Positions 1 through 5,237 of a DNA stretch of 7,429 bases are shown here, in pieces. The DNA is from Bacillota bacterium. GTDB lineage: Bacteria > Bacillota > Clostridia > Christensenellales > Borkfalkiaceae. The stretch lies in contig QAKE01000056.1 of assembly GCA_003343995.1 (NCBI GenBank), positions 1 through 7,429 on the forward strand. Direction: 5' to 3'. Position 1 is the first letter of the stretch. Every line of letters starts with the position of its first letter. The translations under genes and the position numbers were made by a program. The notes below the pieces were generated by a model. That model did not search any database. It was not told where the DNA came from and saw nothing but the letters and a program-made list of their open reading frames with translations.

Positions 1-4
1 TGAA

Positions 5-10
5 TATAAT
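5..10 (+). promoter_or_regulatory. Possible -10 box, promoter cut by window edge
   Basis: TATAAT at the extreme left edge matches the -10 consensus. A -35 box would fall before base 1 and cannot be checked. The reason to report it is that a plus-strand terminator lies 116 bases downstream with no other promoter between; a TATAAT at 94-99 has no -35 partner. Confidence 0.35.
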
Positions 11-16
11 AAATAG

Positions 17-157
17 TAGAGCGTTTGCCGCCGAAAGGTATTGCACCGAGTTGCACTAAGGCAGAGGGCGTACACGCCCGAAATACGCAAACTTATAATG
101 CTATCCGTGTACGGAAGAAGCGACCGACCTACGGGGTTTCCCGTAGGTCATTTTTTT
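17..157 (+). ncRNA. Second candidate structured RNA at the left edge (about 140 nt)
   Basis: A TATAAT box at 5-10 could be the -10 of a promoter whose -35 is outside the window, which puts the start near 17. GTTTGC (23-28) can pair with GCAAAC (87-92), enclosing a GCC/GGT hairpin with a GAAA tetraloop (30-39), a TGCA/TGCA hairpin (42-55) and a GGGCG/CGCCC hairpin with TACA loop (66-79). The terminator at 126-157 closes the unit. No protein gene fits this interval. The start is uncertain, because the promoter is only half visible, but the terminator shows that some plus-strand transcript ends here. Confidence 0.5.
126..157 (+). terminator. Intrinsic terminator on the plus strand
   Basis: A perfect 10-bp stem GACCTACGGG (126-135) with CCCGTAGGTC (140-149), loop GTTT, is followed by one A and seven T residues (151-157). 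The direction is plus, opposite to all protein genes, so it must end a plus-strand transcript that starts at or before the left edge. It overlaps the stop codon of the 142-aa gene. On the minus strand the same stem could mark the 3' end of the ATPase operon, but no T-run follows it there. Confidence 0.88.
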
Positions 158-576
158 GTAAATTTACCTACAAACCACTTATGCCGTGTCCTTATTTTCT
201 TTCGCCCGATATACCGTATATCGGCTATTTTTATACCGTTTATATTACCGTCTAAATTGATAGCCGACCATTCTGTAAAATTGCCGTCTTTTTTGGGAAT
301 AGGGTATAAATAACCTTTTTTCACCTTTTCAATCTTCGGTAACGCGTAGTCTGCAATCGGTTCACCAAAACGGTCTTTTACGATACTTCCGTCCCGATAC
401 TTCCTCGTTCTTTCCAACGAAGTAATGACGTTCACGTTGCAACGTGTACCGTCCGTTTCGCGGATATACACGTAATGCCCGCCTTTCAAGGGCTTGCCGT
501 CTTTCCCGACAAGCCCCAACACCTTGTTATCGACATAGCCGATTTTACCGACCAATGATTTTTTCGTCCTGCTCAT
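148..576 (-). CDS. Small basic protein, possible relative of the 118-aa protein (142 aa)
   Basis: ATG at 576 follows AAAGGA with an eight-base spacer and lies 32 bases inside the end of the ATPase gene, so the two are coupled. The protein is basic and soluble. It carries GHYVY (33-37), a turn with TDG, then NVNVITSLE (47-55). After a variable charged stretch come YPIPKKDGNF (91-100), EWSAI (102-106) and a closing IRYIGRKKIRTRHKWFVGKF (120-139). GHYVY and ITS sit at almost the same residue numbers as GHPQYVY and ITS in the 118-aa protein, so a shared beta-barrel fold, perhaps PemK/MazF-like, is plausible but unproven. The stop codon (148-150) is embedded in the hairpin of the opposing terminator. 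It is the last gene of the ATPase operon within the window. Confidence 0.87.
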   Translation of the reverse strand: MSRTKKSLVGKIGYVDNKVLGLVGKDGKPLKGGHYVYIRETDGTRCNVNVITSLERTRKYRDGSIVKDRFGEPIADYALPKIEKVKKGYLYPIPKKDGNFTEWSAINLDGNINGIKIADIRYIGRKKIRTRHKWFVGKFTKK

Positions 577-2836
577 TTTGTTTGTCCTTTCCTTTTAAGT
601 CGTTAAAGAAATAACTGTTCTGCAAGTCCATTTCTGCGAACGTGGCTTTTTCCGTAGCGTATTCGGGCAAATCGTCCAACCCCACGGGGGAGCGCAACGC
701 CTTTTGCGTGAAGAAGTCGGAAAAGCAGTCCGTAGAAAAACGCTTGCTGTATATCTTTTTATTTGCAAGATAATAAGTGTTTTCGTCCAGCTGTCCGTCC
801 TGCGTTCCGCTTTCCACCTGTACGCGAAGCGGGCAATACCCGAACGTGTTATACACGCCCGAATAGTAGTGCTGTGCTTTTGCCGCAATCGCTTTCAATA
901 AGTGCATAGAAAGCGTGTTGTCCCCGCGCGTAAAACGGTAACGGTAATACAGATTGACAAACCGACCGAGAATGAGCGAGTACAGCAATTCCCCGACGAA
1001 GAAGAACGGCATTGCAAGCCGCGTTTCGCCGCTTTCGCGTATGTGGACGATCTCGCACAAATCCCGCGCGTCCGCGCCCCAACTTTCGGGGCGTTGCTCG
1101 TCGGTGATCACCTTGACGAACGGGAAGTTATCGACCGTTGCCGAATGGCGTATCATTTTCAGCCAATCGTTGAACCCGTCGTTCTTTTGGTTCGTCATAT
1201 CTTCCCGCTTTTTCAACTCTTTGAGTTCAAGCATATTTTTGCGTTCTTTCCCGACTTCGGTAATATCGATCACGCCGAACTCAAAACTATCCGCAAGCGG
1301 GTTGTTTTCGATCACCTTTCTGCCGAGCCGCAAGCAATCGAAATCGAGTATATGCGAATGACGGGAAAAACTGTCTATCAATCGACTGTCGCGCTTGAAA
1401 AAATCCGTGTTCCACATAGGGAAGTTGCCCATATCCGAAATAAGGCTGTCCGTGCGTACCGAATAATTCGAGATAATCAACGACGATTGTATGATATAGA
1501 TAAAATACAACTGCGCATACGTTTTCACTACTTCCCACACGTTCACGACCTTTAATTTATCGTCGTGCGTAAAACCGTACCGCTCGAAATCGTACCCGAA
1601 ACACAGATTGTCATACGGCAAACCGTACCGCTTGCGCAAATGCCGCCGTAGCGACTTTGCGTATTCGGGGTACGTATATGCCGCAAAAAAGCAAGCCGAA
1701 AGGTGATTGACGAACTTTCGGCACGTCGCAAGGTTATACACCTCGTGCCGAGCCATAGCGCGCTTTACGGCATTTTCAAGGATAAGCCACGGGAAGTGCG
1801 GGAACTTCAAATCGTTTTCGAGTATCTTTTCAAACGCTTTGTCTTTGAACATTACCGCTTGCGAAAGGGCAATATCCGTTATCATTGTCGTTTTCTTTTT
1901 GCCCATTGTGCCGCAAACCATAAGAACGATCGGGCGGGCGTTGATAAAGCCCCTGTTTTTCATTTCGTTGTGGTGCAACACCGAATACCCGATACTTTTG
2001 CGCCAACGGTCGATAAGGAACAACGCGAGCAAAGCCCACCCCCAAAGGGGAATAAATGTCAGCGCCGCCCACAGGTCAAGCACCAATTTATAGACTTGCC
2101 GATAAATGTTGATAAAATCGAACGACACTGCAAAGTAAAGGTAAAAGGCGATAAATTCCAACACGATCGTAAACACGTTGAAATAGAACAGCCACAGGCA
2201 AAGCCACACTTTCCAATAAACACCGCTGTCGCGGATAAAGCCGATAAAGGAAGAAAGCCACGCTTTTACGGGGCGGTATGTAACGGCAACTACACGTTTG
2301 AATATTCGTAACGGTTTGGTATCGCGGTCATAATCGTTGTTTTCCCTGCGCAACAGCCGCCGCATAAGAAAATACACCACGACCAAAGCGGGAACGATTA
2401 CGACCACAAACAGAGCCGCATAGTACAATGCGTTCGAGAGCCAAGCGAGATACGCAAAAAAGTTGTCTTTTGTTGCCCAAGTCTGCCAATACGTTGTCCA
2501 TTTTTCTTTGAAGCCGTCAAAGGTTTCGGGCAAAGGGATAGAGGGCGAACCCTGCGAGGGAACGGACGGCACGGACGGTTCGGACGGAGCAGAGCCGCCC
2601 AAAAAGTCGAAAAAGGGTATCTGCGGGAAGTTGTTCACCGTGGGTGTGATATTGTGCGGTACACCGAACAACTCGCAAAAGTAATACGCGACCGATAACC
2701 CGAAGTTCCGAACGCTTTCGATTATGCGCCCGACCGAGCCGAAGAACAGGAACACGCCGAGCGCAACAAAGCCGAGCGTAATCGCTATGCAAATGATATG
2801 CCGATAATCAAACCTTTTCCGTATCTTCCGTTTCAT
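545..2836 (-). CDS. Multi-pass membrane P-loop ATPase, Zot/pI-like or coupling-protein-like (763 aa)
   Basis: I chose ATG at 2836 because GGTGG lies five bases before it; a GTG at 2845 would add three residues. From ATG: a basic start, membrane segment about 14-35, a Pro/Ser-rich external loop (about 62-105), then membrane segments near 127-157, 209-239 and 252-275. The cytoplasmic part begins with a Walker A-like site GTMGKKKT (309-316), in which the usual second Gly is Lys. A candidate Walker B is FGVIDITE (520-527), followed by VGKERKN, and a conserved-looking DEQRPES (579-585) is followed by GADARDL. A further hydrophobic patch lies near 608-630. Walker motifs, membrane location and phage-like context fit Zot/pI-type morphogenesis ATPases or a VirD4-like coupling protein; the N-terminal membrane bundle and length are unusual for Zot. 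It likely powers export of DNA, virion or protein. It overlaps genes at both ends. Confidence 0.9.
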   Translation of the reverse strand: MKRKIRKRFDYRHIICIAITLGFVALGVFLFFGSVGRIIESVRNFGLSVAYYFCELFGVPHNITPTVNNFPQIPFFDFLGGSAPSEPSVPSVPSQGSPSIPLPETFDGFKEKWTTYWQTWATKDNFFAYLAWLSNALYYAALFVVVIVPALVVVYFLMRRLLRRENNDYDRDTKPLRIFKRVVAVTYRPVKAWLSSFIGFIRDSGVYWKVWLCLWLFYFNVFTIVLEFIAFYLYFAVSFDFINIYRQVYKLVLDLWAALTFIPLWGWALLALFLIDRWRKSIGYSVLHHNEMKNRGFINARPIVLMVCGTMGKKKTTMITDIALSQAVMFKDKAFEKILENDLKFPHFPWLILENAVKRAMARHEVYNLATCRKFVNHLSACFFAAYTYPEYAKSLRRHLRKRYGLPYDNLCFGYDFERYGFTHDDKLKVVNVWEVVKTYAQLYFIYIIQSSLIISNYSVRTDSLISDMGNFPMWNTDFFKRDSRLIDSFSRHSHILDFDCLRLGRKVIENNPLADSFEFGVIDITEVGKERKNMLELKELKKREDMTNQKNDGFNDWLKMIRHSATVDNFPFVKVITDEQRPESWGADARDLCEIVHIRESGETRLAMPFFFVGELLYSLILGRFVNLYYRYRFTRGDNTLSMHLLKAIAAKAQHYYSGVYNTFGYCPLRVQVESGTQDGQLDENTYYLANKKIYSKRFSTDCFSDFFTQKALRSPVGLDDLPEYATEKATFAEMDLQNSYFFNDLKGKDKQNEQDEKIIGR

Positions 2837-2990
2837 TTTCGCCACCGTACAATTCCGTTATATCGTCTTTCAGCCGTTTAATTCCGCTTTCGGTAATTTT
2901 CCTTTCTTCCGTTCCGTAATACCCGAGTTCGCGCACAATCGTATGTAAATCAATCAGTTTCAAAATTACTTTCAGTTCCGTTTTTGTCAT
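2808..2990 (-). CDS. 60-aa small acidic protein of unknown function
   Basis: The ATG (2988-2990) overlaps the stop of the 30-aa gene by ATGA, so translation is probably coupled to it. The frame stays open upstream to a TTG at 3143, but that start would lie on the promoter -10 box and would cover the 30-aa gene in another frame, so I use the internal ATG. The protein starts MTKTELKVILKLIDLHTIV, predicted as a helix, followed by a turn (GYYGTEERK), a second helix (ITESGIKRLKDDITELYG) and an acidic tail with many Glu. Two helices around a turn could be a small DNA-binding or coiled adaptor domain, but no family is recognised. The 3' end overlaps the ATPase gene start by 29 bases. Confidence 0.7.
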   Translation of the reverse strand: MTKTELKVILKLIDLHTIVRELGYYGTEERKITESGIKRLKDDITELYGGENETEDTEKV

Positions 2991-3079
2991 ACCCGACACC
3001 CCGTATAGACAAAATACCCGACCACCGCCGCGATCAGCAACAGCAAAAGCAATTTCAACACACCTTTGAATACTTTCAT
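2987..3079 (-). CDS. 30-aa single-pass membrane peptide
   Basis: This small frame reads ATG (3077-3079) to TGA (2987-2989). AAGGA lies 11 bases upstream and a second GGA seven bases upstream. It is the first open frame after the minus-strand promoter. The product begins MKVFKGVLK, then has an unbroken hydrophobic helix (about 8-25, rich in Leu, Ile, Val, Ala) and ends YTGCRV, with one cysteine near the end. Its stop overlaps the next ATG in the arrangement ATGA, typical of coupled translation. It is too short and the cysteine too near the end for a lipoprotein. Possible roles are a tiny coat or pore-type subunit, or a membrane partner of the ATPase encoded two genes downstream. It lacks the acidic N-terminal half typical of filamentous phage major coat proteins. 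Confidence 0.7.
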   Translation of the reverse strand: MKVFKGVLKLLLLLLIAAVVGYFVYTGCRV

Positions 3080-3136
3080 TTTCTTTTCCGTCCTTTTGAA
3101 TATACACTTTCAATTTTAATTTATACGTGATTTTAT

Positions 3137-3166
3137 TTGACAATTATAATGACTTTGCCTTATAAT
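3137..3166 (+). promoter_or_regulatory. Consensus sigma-A promoter for the small RNA
   Basis: TTGACA (3137-3142), an 18-base spacer and TATAAT (3161-3166) match both consensus hexamers perfectly. Start of transcription is expected near 3173, which is the first base before the outer stem of the small RNA. It overlaps completely with the opposing promoter for the downstream protein genes. Confidence 0.85.
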
Positions 3167-3171
3167 AACAA
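3143..3171 (-). promoter_or_regulatory. Minus-strand promoter for the ATPase operon
   Basis: On the minus strand TTGTTA (3166-3171) is separated by exactly 17 bases from TATAAT (3143-3148). The expected start lies near 3136, giving a 5' leader of about 57 AT-rich bases before the 30-aa gene. It is the only convincing minus-strand promoter in the window. Its -10 box lies in the spacer of the plus-strand promoter, and its -35 box shares one base with the plus-strand -10 box, so the two polymerases should exclude each other. Confidence 0.75.
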
Positions 3172-3172
3172 T

Positions 3173-3246
3173 CGAAAGGTTACGTTCGCCGCAAGGCTTG
3201 AACGGGCGTAAAAACGATTTTATCGGTTCGCAACCTTTCTTTTTTT
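3173..3246 (+). ncRNA. Candidate structured small RNA (about 74 nt) with own promoter and terminator
   Basis: A consensus promoter on the plus strand predicts a start near 3173. From there the sequence folds into a closed unit. An outer stem GAAAGGTT (3174-3181) pairs with AACCTTTC (3232-3239). Inside is a hairpin with a GCAA tetraloop: GTTC-GCC (3184-3190), loop 3191-3194, GGC-tt-GAAC (3195-3203). A second hairpin is CGAT/ATCG (3215-3225). Seven T residues (3240-3246) follow the outer stem. No useful open frame exists. GTTCGC occurs twice (3184-3189 and 3226-3231), and GAAC (3200-3203) could pair with either GTTC, so two competing folds are possible. The RNA runs against the protein genes. 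Its role is unknown: regulator of the 118-aa gene, RNA antitoxin, or a replication or packaging hairpin in an ssDNA element. Confidence 0.7.
3232..3246 (+). terminator. Terminator of the small RNA
   Basis: The 3' arm AACCTTTC of an 8-bp stem is followed directly by seven T residues on the plus strand. The loop is the whole body of the small RNA, so RNA folding and termination are coupled. It ends one base before the stop codon of the opposing 118-aa gene. On the minus strand there is no T-run, so it should act in one direction only. Confidence 0.7.
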
Positions 3247-3247
3247 G

Positions 3248-3604
3248 TCATTTTTTCTTATTGTGCGTATCTATAATAGTACGCACTTTCTTTTTATCGC
3301 TTTCCGAAAATTTCCAACCTTTCAAACGATCACCAAAAGCACCTTTATTTTCGCTATCGGGTTTCGGTCGAACGTATGCTGTTTTCGGATTGTTCGGTTC
3401 GGGATTATGTTCAAGGCGCACATTCAGTACACCGTTTGTTTTAGGTGAAGAGGTAATACCCAAAACTTTATATTCCCGCCCTTGTTCGTCATAAACATAT
3501 TGCGGGTGTCCTGTGAATTTACCGTTATACGCTTTTCTAAAATGCGGTTGAAATCTTTTATTTTCCGCCGCGCTTTTCGTCGCCGTTTTCTTTTTCTTTG
3601 CCAA
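3248..3604 (-). CDS. Small basic protein, possibly PemK/MazF-fold-like (118 aa)
   Basis: The start is TTG, fixed by GAGGTG five bases upstream. The N-terminus is a lysine tract. The core carries GHPQYVY (32-38), a short Gly-containing turn, VLGITSS (47-53), NVRLEHNP (61-68), and AYVRPKP (76-82). The C-terminus has GWKFSESDKKKV (96-107) and a basic end. The order of a Gly-x-Pro start, Tyr-Val strand, Ile-Thr-Ser strand, then a later Tyr-Val strand resembles the layout of small MazF/PemK-type beta-barrel toxins, but similarity is too weak to assert, and no antitoxin gene adjoins it. The 142-aa protein at the left of the window shares GH..YVY and ITS at the same positions. Its stop codon abuts the terminator of an opposing small RNA. 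The other possibility is a nucleic-acid-binding accessory protein of the element. Confidence 0.85.
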   Translation of the reverse strand: MAKKKKTATKSAAENKRFQPHFRKAYNGKFTGHPQYVYDEQGREYKVLGITSSPKTNGVLNVRLEHNPEPNNPKTAYVRPKPDSENKGAFGDRLKGWKFSESDKKKVRTIIDTHNKKK

Positions 3605-3609
3605 AATTG

Positions 3610-3615
3610 CACCTC
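3610..3615 (-). promoter_or_regulatory. Ribosome binding site that selects a TTG start
   Basis: GAGGTG on the minus strand lies five bases before TTG (3602-3604). There is no in-frame ATG nearby, so this site decides the start of the 118-aa protein. The GTG inside the same hexamer opens a different, shorter frame without its own binding site and is rejected. The rare start codon after a strong binding site and a nearby hairpin suggests modest, tunable translation. Confidence 0.75.
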
Positions 3616-3626
3616 GTTAATTTTTT

Positions 3627-3662
3627 AATGCCGAAAGGGGTTTTTCCACCCCGATCGGCATT
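3627..3662. repeat. Strong intergenic hairpin before the 118-aa gene
   Basis: The arms AATGCCGA (3627-3634) and TCGGCATT (3655-3662) pair perfectly over 8 bp. After a 2x2 internal loop (AA facing GA), GGGG (3637-3640) pairs with CCCC (3649-3652) around an 8-base loop. It lies in the 114-base gap between the 502-aa and 118-aa genes, 11 bases upstream of the ribosome binding site of the latter. On the minus strand it is followed by AAAAAATTAA, not by a T-run, so it does not look like an ordinary terminator. It could be a partial terminator, a processing site or a stability element. Two smaller hairpins (CCCC/GGGG at 3686-3696 and CCC/GGG at 3670-3678) lie just upstream in the same gap. Confidence 0.75.
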
Positions 3663-3718
3663 TTCAACACCCTACGGGAACAACACCCCTGCGGGGAATT
3701 TGCAGATAAAGAGAAAAT

Positions 3719-5227
3719 TTACCTTTTACCTTTATTCGTTTTGCGTTGCTTCGGTACGGGCGGGGAATACTTGTTTTTGTATTCCTTTTGCGGGTTCGTC
3801 TGTACCGCTTGCGGGGTTTGCACTTTGTCTTTCGGTTTCTTCTTCGCCGCCTTTTTAATACCGTTTATCATAGCCGCAATCGCCTCAAACGGGAGCATAA
3901 TCACCCACACGATTGCCTTTGCGATATACGGAAGTATCGGACCGAGAATAACAAACAAAAGAATAAGCCCGATAATCAAAAATATCAGTTTTCCCGTATC
4001 GCTCAAACCGACCTCGTAACGCTCTTCGTTTATCGGATCGCGGCTACCTGTCTGTTTATTGTCTATCGTGCCGAGGTTATAAACAATGCCGTCCGTTTCA
4101 AATTTTAAGCGTAAGATCATTACGTCGCCCACAAGCGTTGAAAACGTACCGCTTGCACCCGTTCCAGACCATATTTGATAATTAGTTTCAGCAAAACGCA
4201 ACACCCATTGCTTACCTTTCAAGGCTTGTTTGCCAGCTTCTGTAATGTTGCCTGCAACATTCACGTCAATTATCGCGCCCGAATATACGTTTTGAAAAGT
4301 CTCGTTTTCCGCAATGAACTGTTCAACGGTTTCTATTCTATCCCACTTATAAGTAGGAGCAAACCAACCACCGCCCGTATGTTCTACTTTCTGCGTATAA
4401 TCAAGATAAGCGTAACGATCTTCCTTTTCGTAGAACGTTTCATTTTCACCCTCAAAAGCAACAGCAGAAGAAGAATAGCCTTGCGACGTATAATAAACGT
4501 CCGCTTCCAATAGCCTATCAATAGGACGGTCGGTATTAAAAGCTACAAAGTGGCTGTCGCAACTTGTAGGCCACAACTCGAAACCGTTCTTATATCGAAC
4601 AAACCCGACAAATTTATCCGTTATCTCGATTGTCTCAATGTCCAAAACACGGGAGAACGGCTCGCCGTTTACCGTCGCAAAACAATATTCTTTCGCTACC
4701 TTGTAATCGACTTCGGATATTTCGTTGCCGTGATCTGCGCCCTCGTCTATCGTTTTATCGAACGGGCGAAGTATTGTCGTTATCGTGTAATAGCGAGTAT
4801 CTGCCGTGCTTACAGTCAAACCGTCCACAAGGTATTTATAAAATACTCCGCTCGAATTAAGCAATGTCAATTTATAATTCCGCACGTCGGCTATATCCTG
4901 CCGAGGTTTCAGCGAAATATTGATTGACGACGCTTTTAAGCCTTTTACCTGTCCGCTCGGCTGATAAACATACACAAACAATTCCTTATCCGTACTTTCG
5001 GCTATCTGCATAACCTGCAAAGAATAATCGTCCGATTTTGTCGGGTACAGAGAGGGGGTAAAATTCTCGTCCTTGCGCAAATCGTCCAAAATGTTCGTGT
5101 ACGAGTTGCTTTCCGCATAAGCTATCGGGGCAGTCGCTTGACCGCCCCAAATCATTACGATACAAAACACAGCCAAAAGGAGCAGAACGGCGCAACGCTT
5201 TATTTTTAATTGTTTTTCTTTTCGCAT
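3719..5227 (-). CDS. Exported protein with signal peptide, large ectodomain and C-terminal membrane anchor (502 aa)
   Basis: The ATG is preceded by AGAGGTGAG overlapping the stop of the upstream gene. A classic signal peptide is visible: basic residues 2-11, hydrophobic core about 13-27, and a likely cleavage after AYA at residue 38. Residues 39-411 form a large ectodomain with many Tyr, Thr, Asp and Glu and only two cysteines. At about 413-455 come one long or two hairpin membrane segments (LIFLIIGLILLFVILGPILPYI, then AIVWVIMLPFEAIAAMI). A Lys/Pro-rich cytoplasmic tail of about 45 residues closes the protein. This layout of cleaved signal, adhesive domain, C-terminal anchor and short basic tail is that of filamentous phage pIII-type minor coat proteins, but also of ordinary anchored adhesins, and I see no diagnostic homology. 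It resembles uncharacterised Clostridia proteins from memory only. It is last of the tightly spaced surface genes. Confidence 0.9.
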   Translation of the reverse strand: MRKEKQLKIKRCAVLLLLAVFCIVMIWGGQATAPIAYAESNSYTNILDDLRKDENFTPSLYPTKSDDYSLQVMQIAESTDKELFVYVYQPSGQVKGLKASSINISLKPRQDIADVRNYKLTLLNSSGVFYKYLVDGLTVSTADTRYYTITTILRPFDKTIDEGADHGNEISEVDYKVAKEYCFATVNGEPFSRVLDIETIEITDKFVGFVRYKNGFELWPTSCDSHFVAFNTDRPIDRLLEADVYYTSQGYSSSAVAFEGENETFYEKEDRYAYLDYTQKVEHTGGGWFAPTYKWDRIETVEQFIAENETFQNVYSGAIIDVNVAGNITEAGKQALKGKQWVLRFAETNYQIWSGTGASGTFSTLVGDVMILRLKFETDGIVYNLGTIDNKQTGSRDPINEERYEVGLSDTGKLIFLIIGLILLFVILGPILPYIAKAIVWVIMLPFEAIAAMINGIKKAAKKKPKDKVQTPQAVQTNPQKEYKNKYSPPVPKQRKTNKGKR

Positions 5228-5237
5228 TGCTCACCTC

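Noticed and set aside
94..99. A TATAAT box inside the left-edge interval as a second plus-strand promoter
   Set aside because: No -35-like sequence lies 16 to 18 bases upstream and there is no TG extension, so chance is the better explanation.
902..1555. A 217-aa plus-strand frame
   Set aside because: It lies fully antisense to the ATPase gene, has no ribosome binding site seen, and its composition reflects codon use of the other strand.
1703..2311. A 202-aa plus-strand frame
   Set aside because: It is antisense to the ATPase N-terminal half, rich in His, Lys and Arg as expected from reverse reading of membrane codons, and has no supporting start signal.
2808..3143. A 111-aa frame starting with TTG at 3143
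   Set aside because: The TTG overlaps the minus-strand -10 box and would lie upstream of the predicted transcript start. Its first half covers the 30-aa gene in another frame. The ATG at 2990 with ATGA coupling is far more likely.
3173..3246. A tRNA (74 bases, GGTTCGC near the 3' end)
   Set aside because: There is no room for a 3' T-stem between GTTCGC and the closing stem, no anticodon arm and no D-arm, and the T-run fits a terminator.
3424..3612. A 62-aa frame starting at GTG within the GAGGTG site
   Set aside because: The GTG is part of the ribosome binding site for the 118-aa gene, there is no binding site for it, and the product is an Arg-rich shifted reading of the same codons.
3627..3696. 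The intergenic hairpins as an ordinary terminator of the surface-gene operon
   Set aside because: No T-run follows any of them on the minus strand, so they are reported as hairpins only.
3598..3858. An 86-aa plus-strand frame across the intergenic gap
   Set aside because: It is antisense to parts of two real genes and to the hairpins, with no promoter or ribosome binding site seen.
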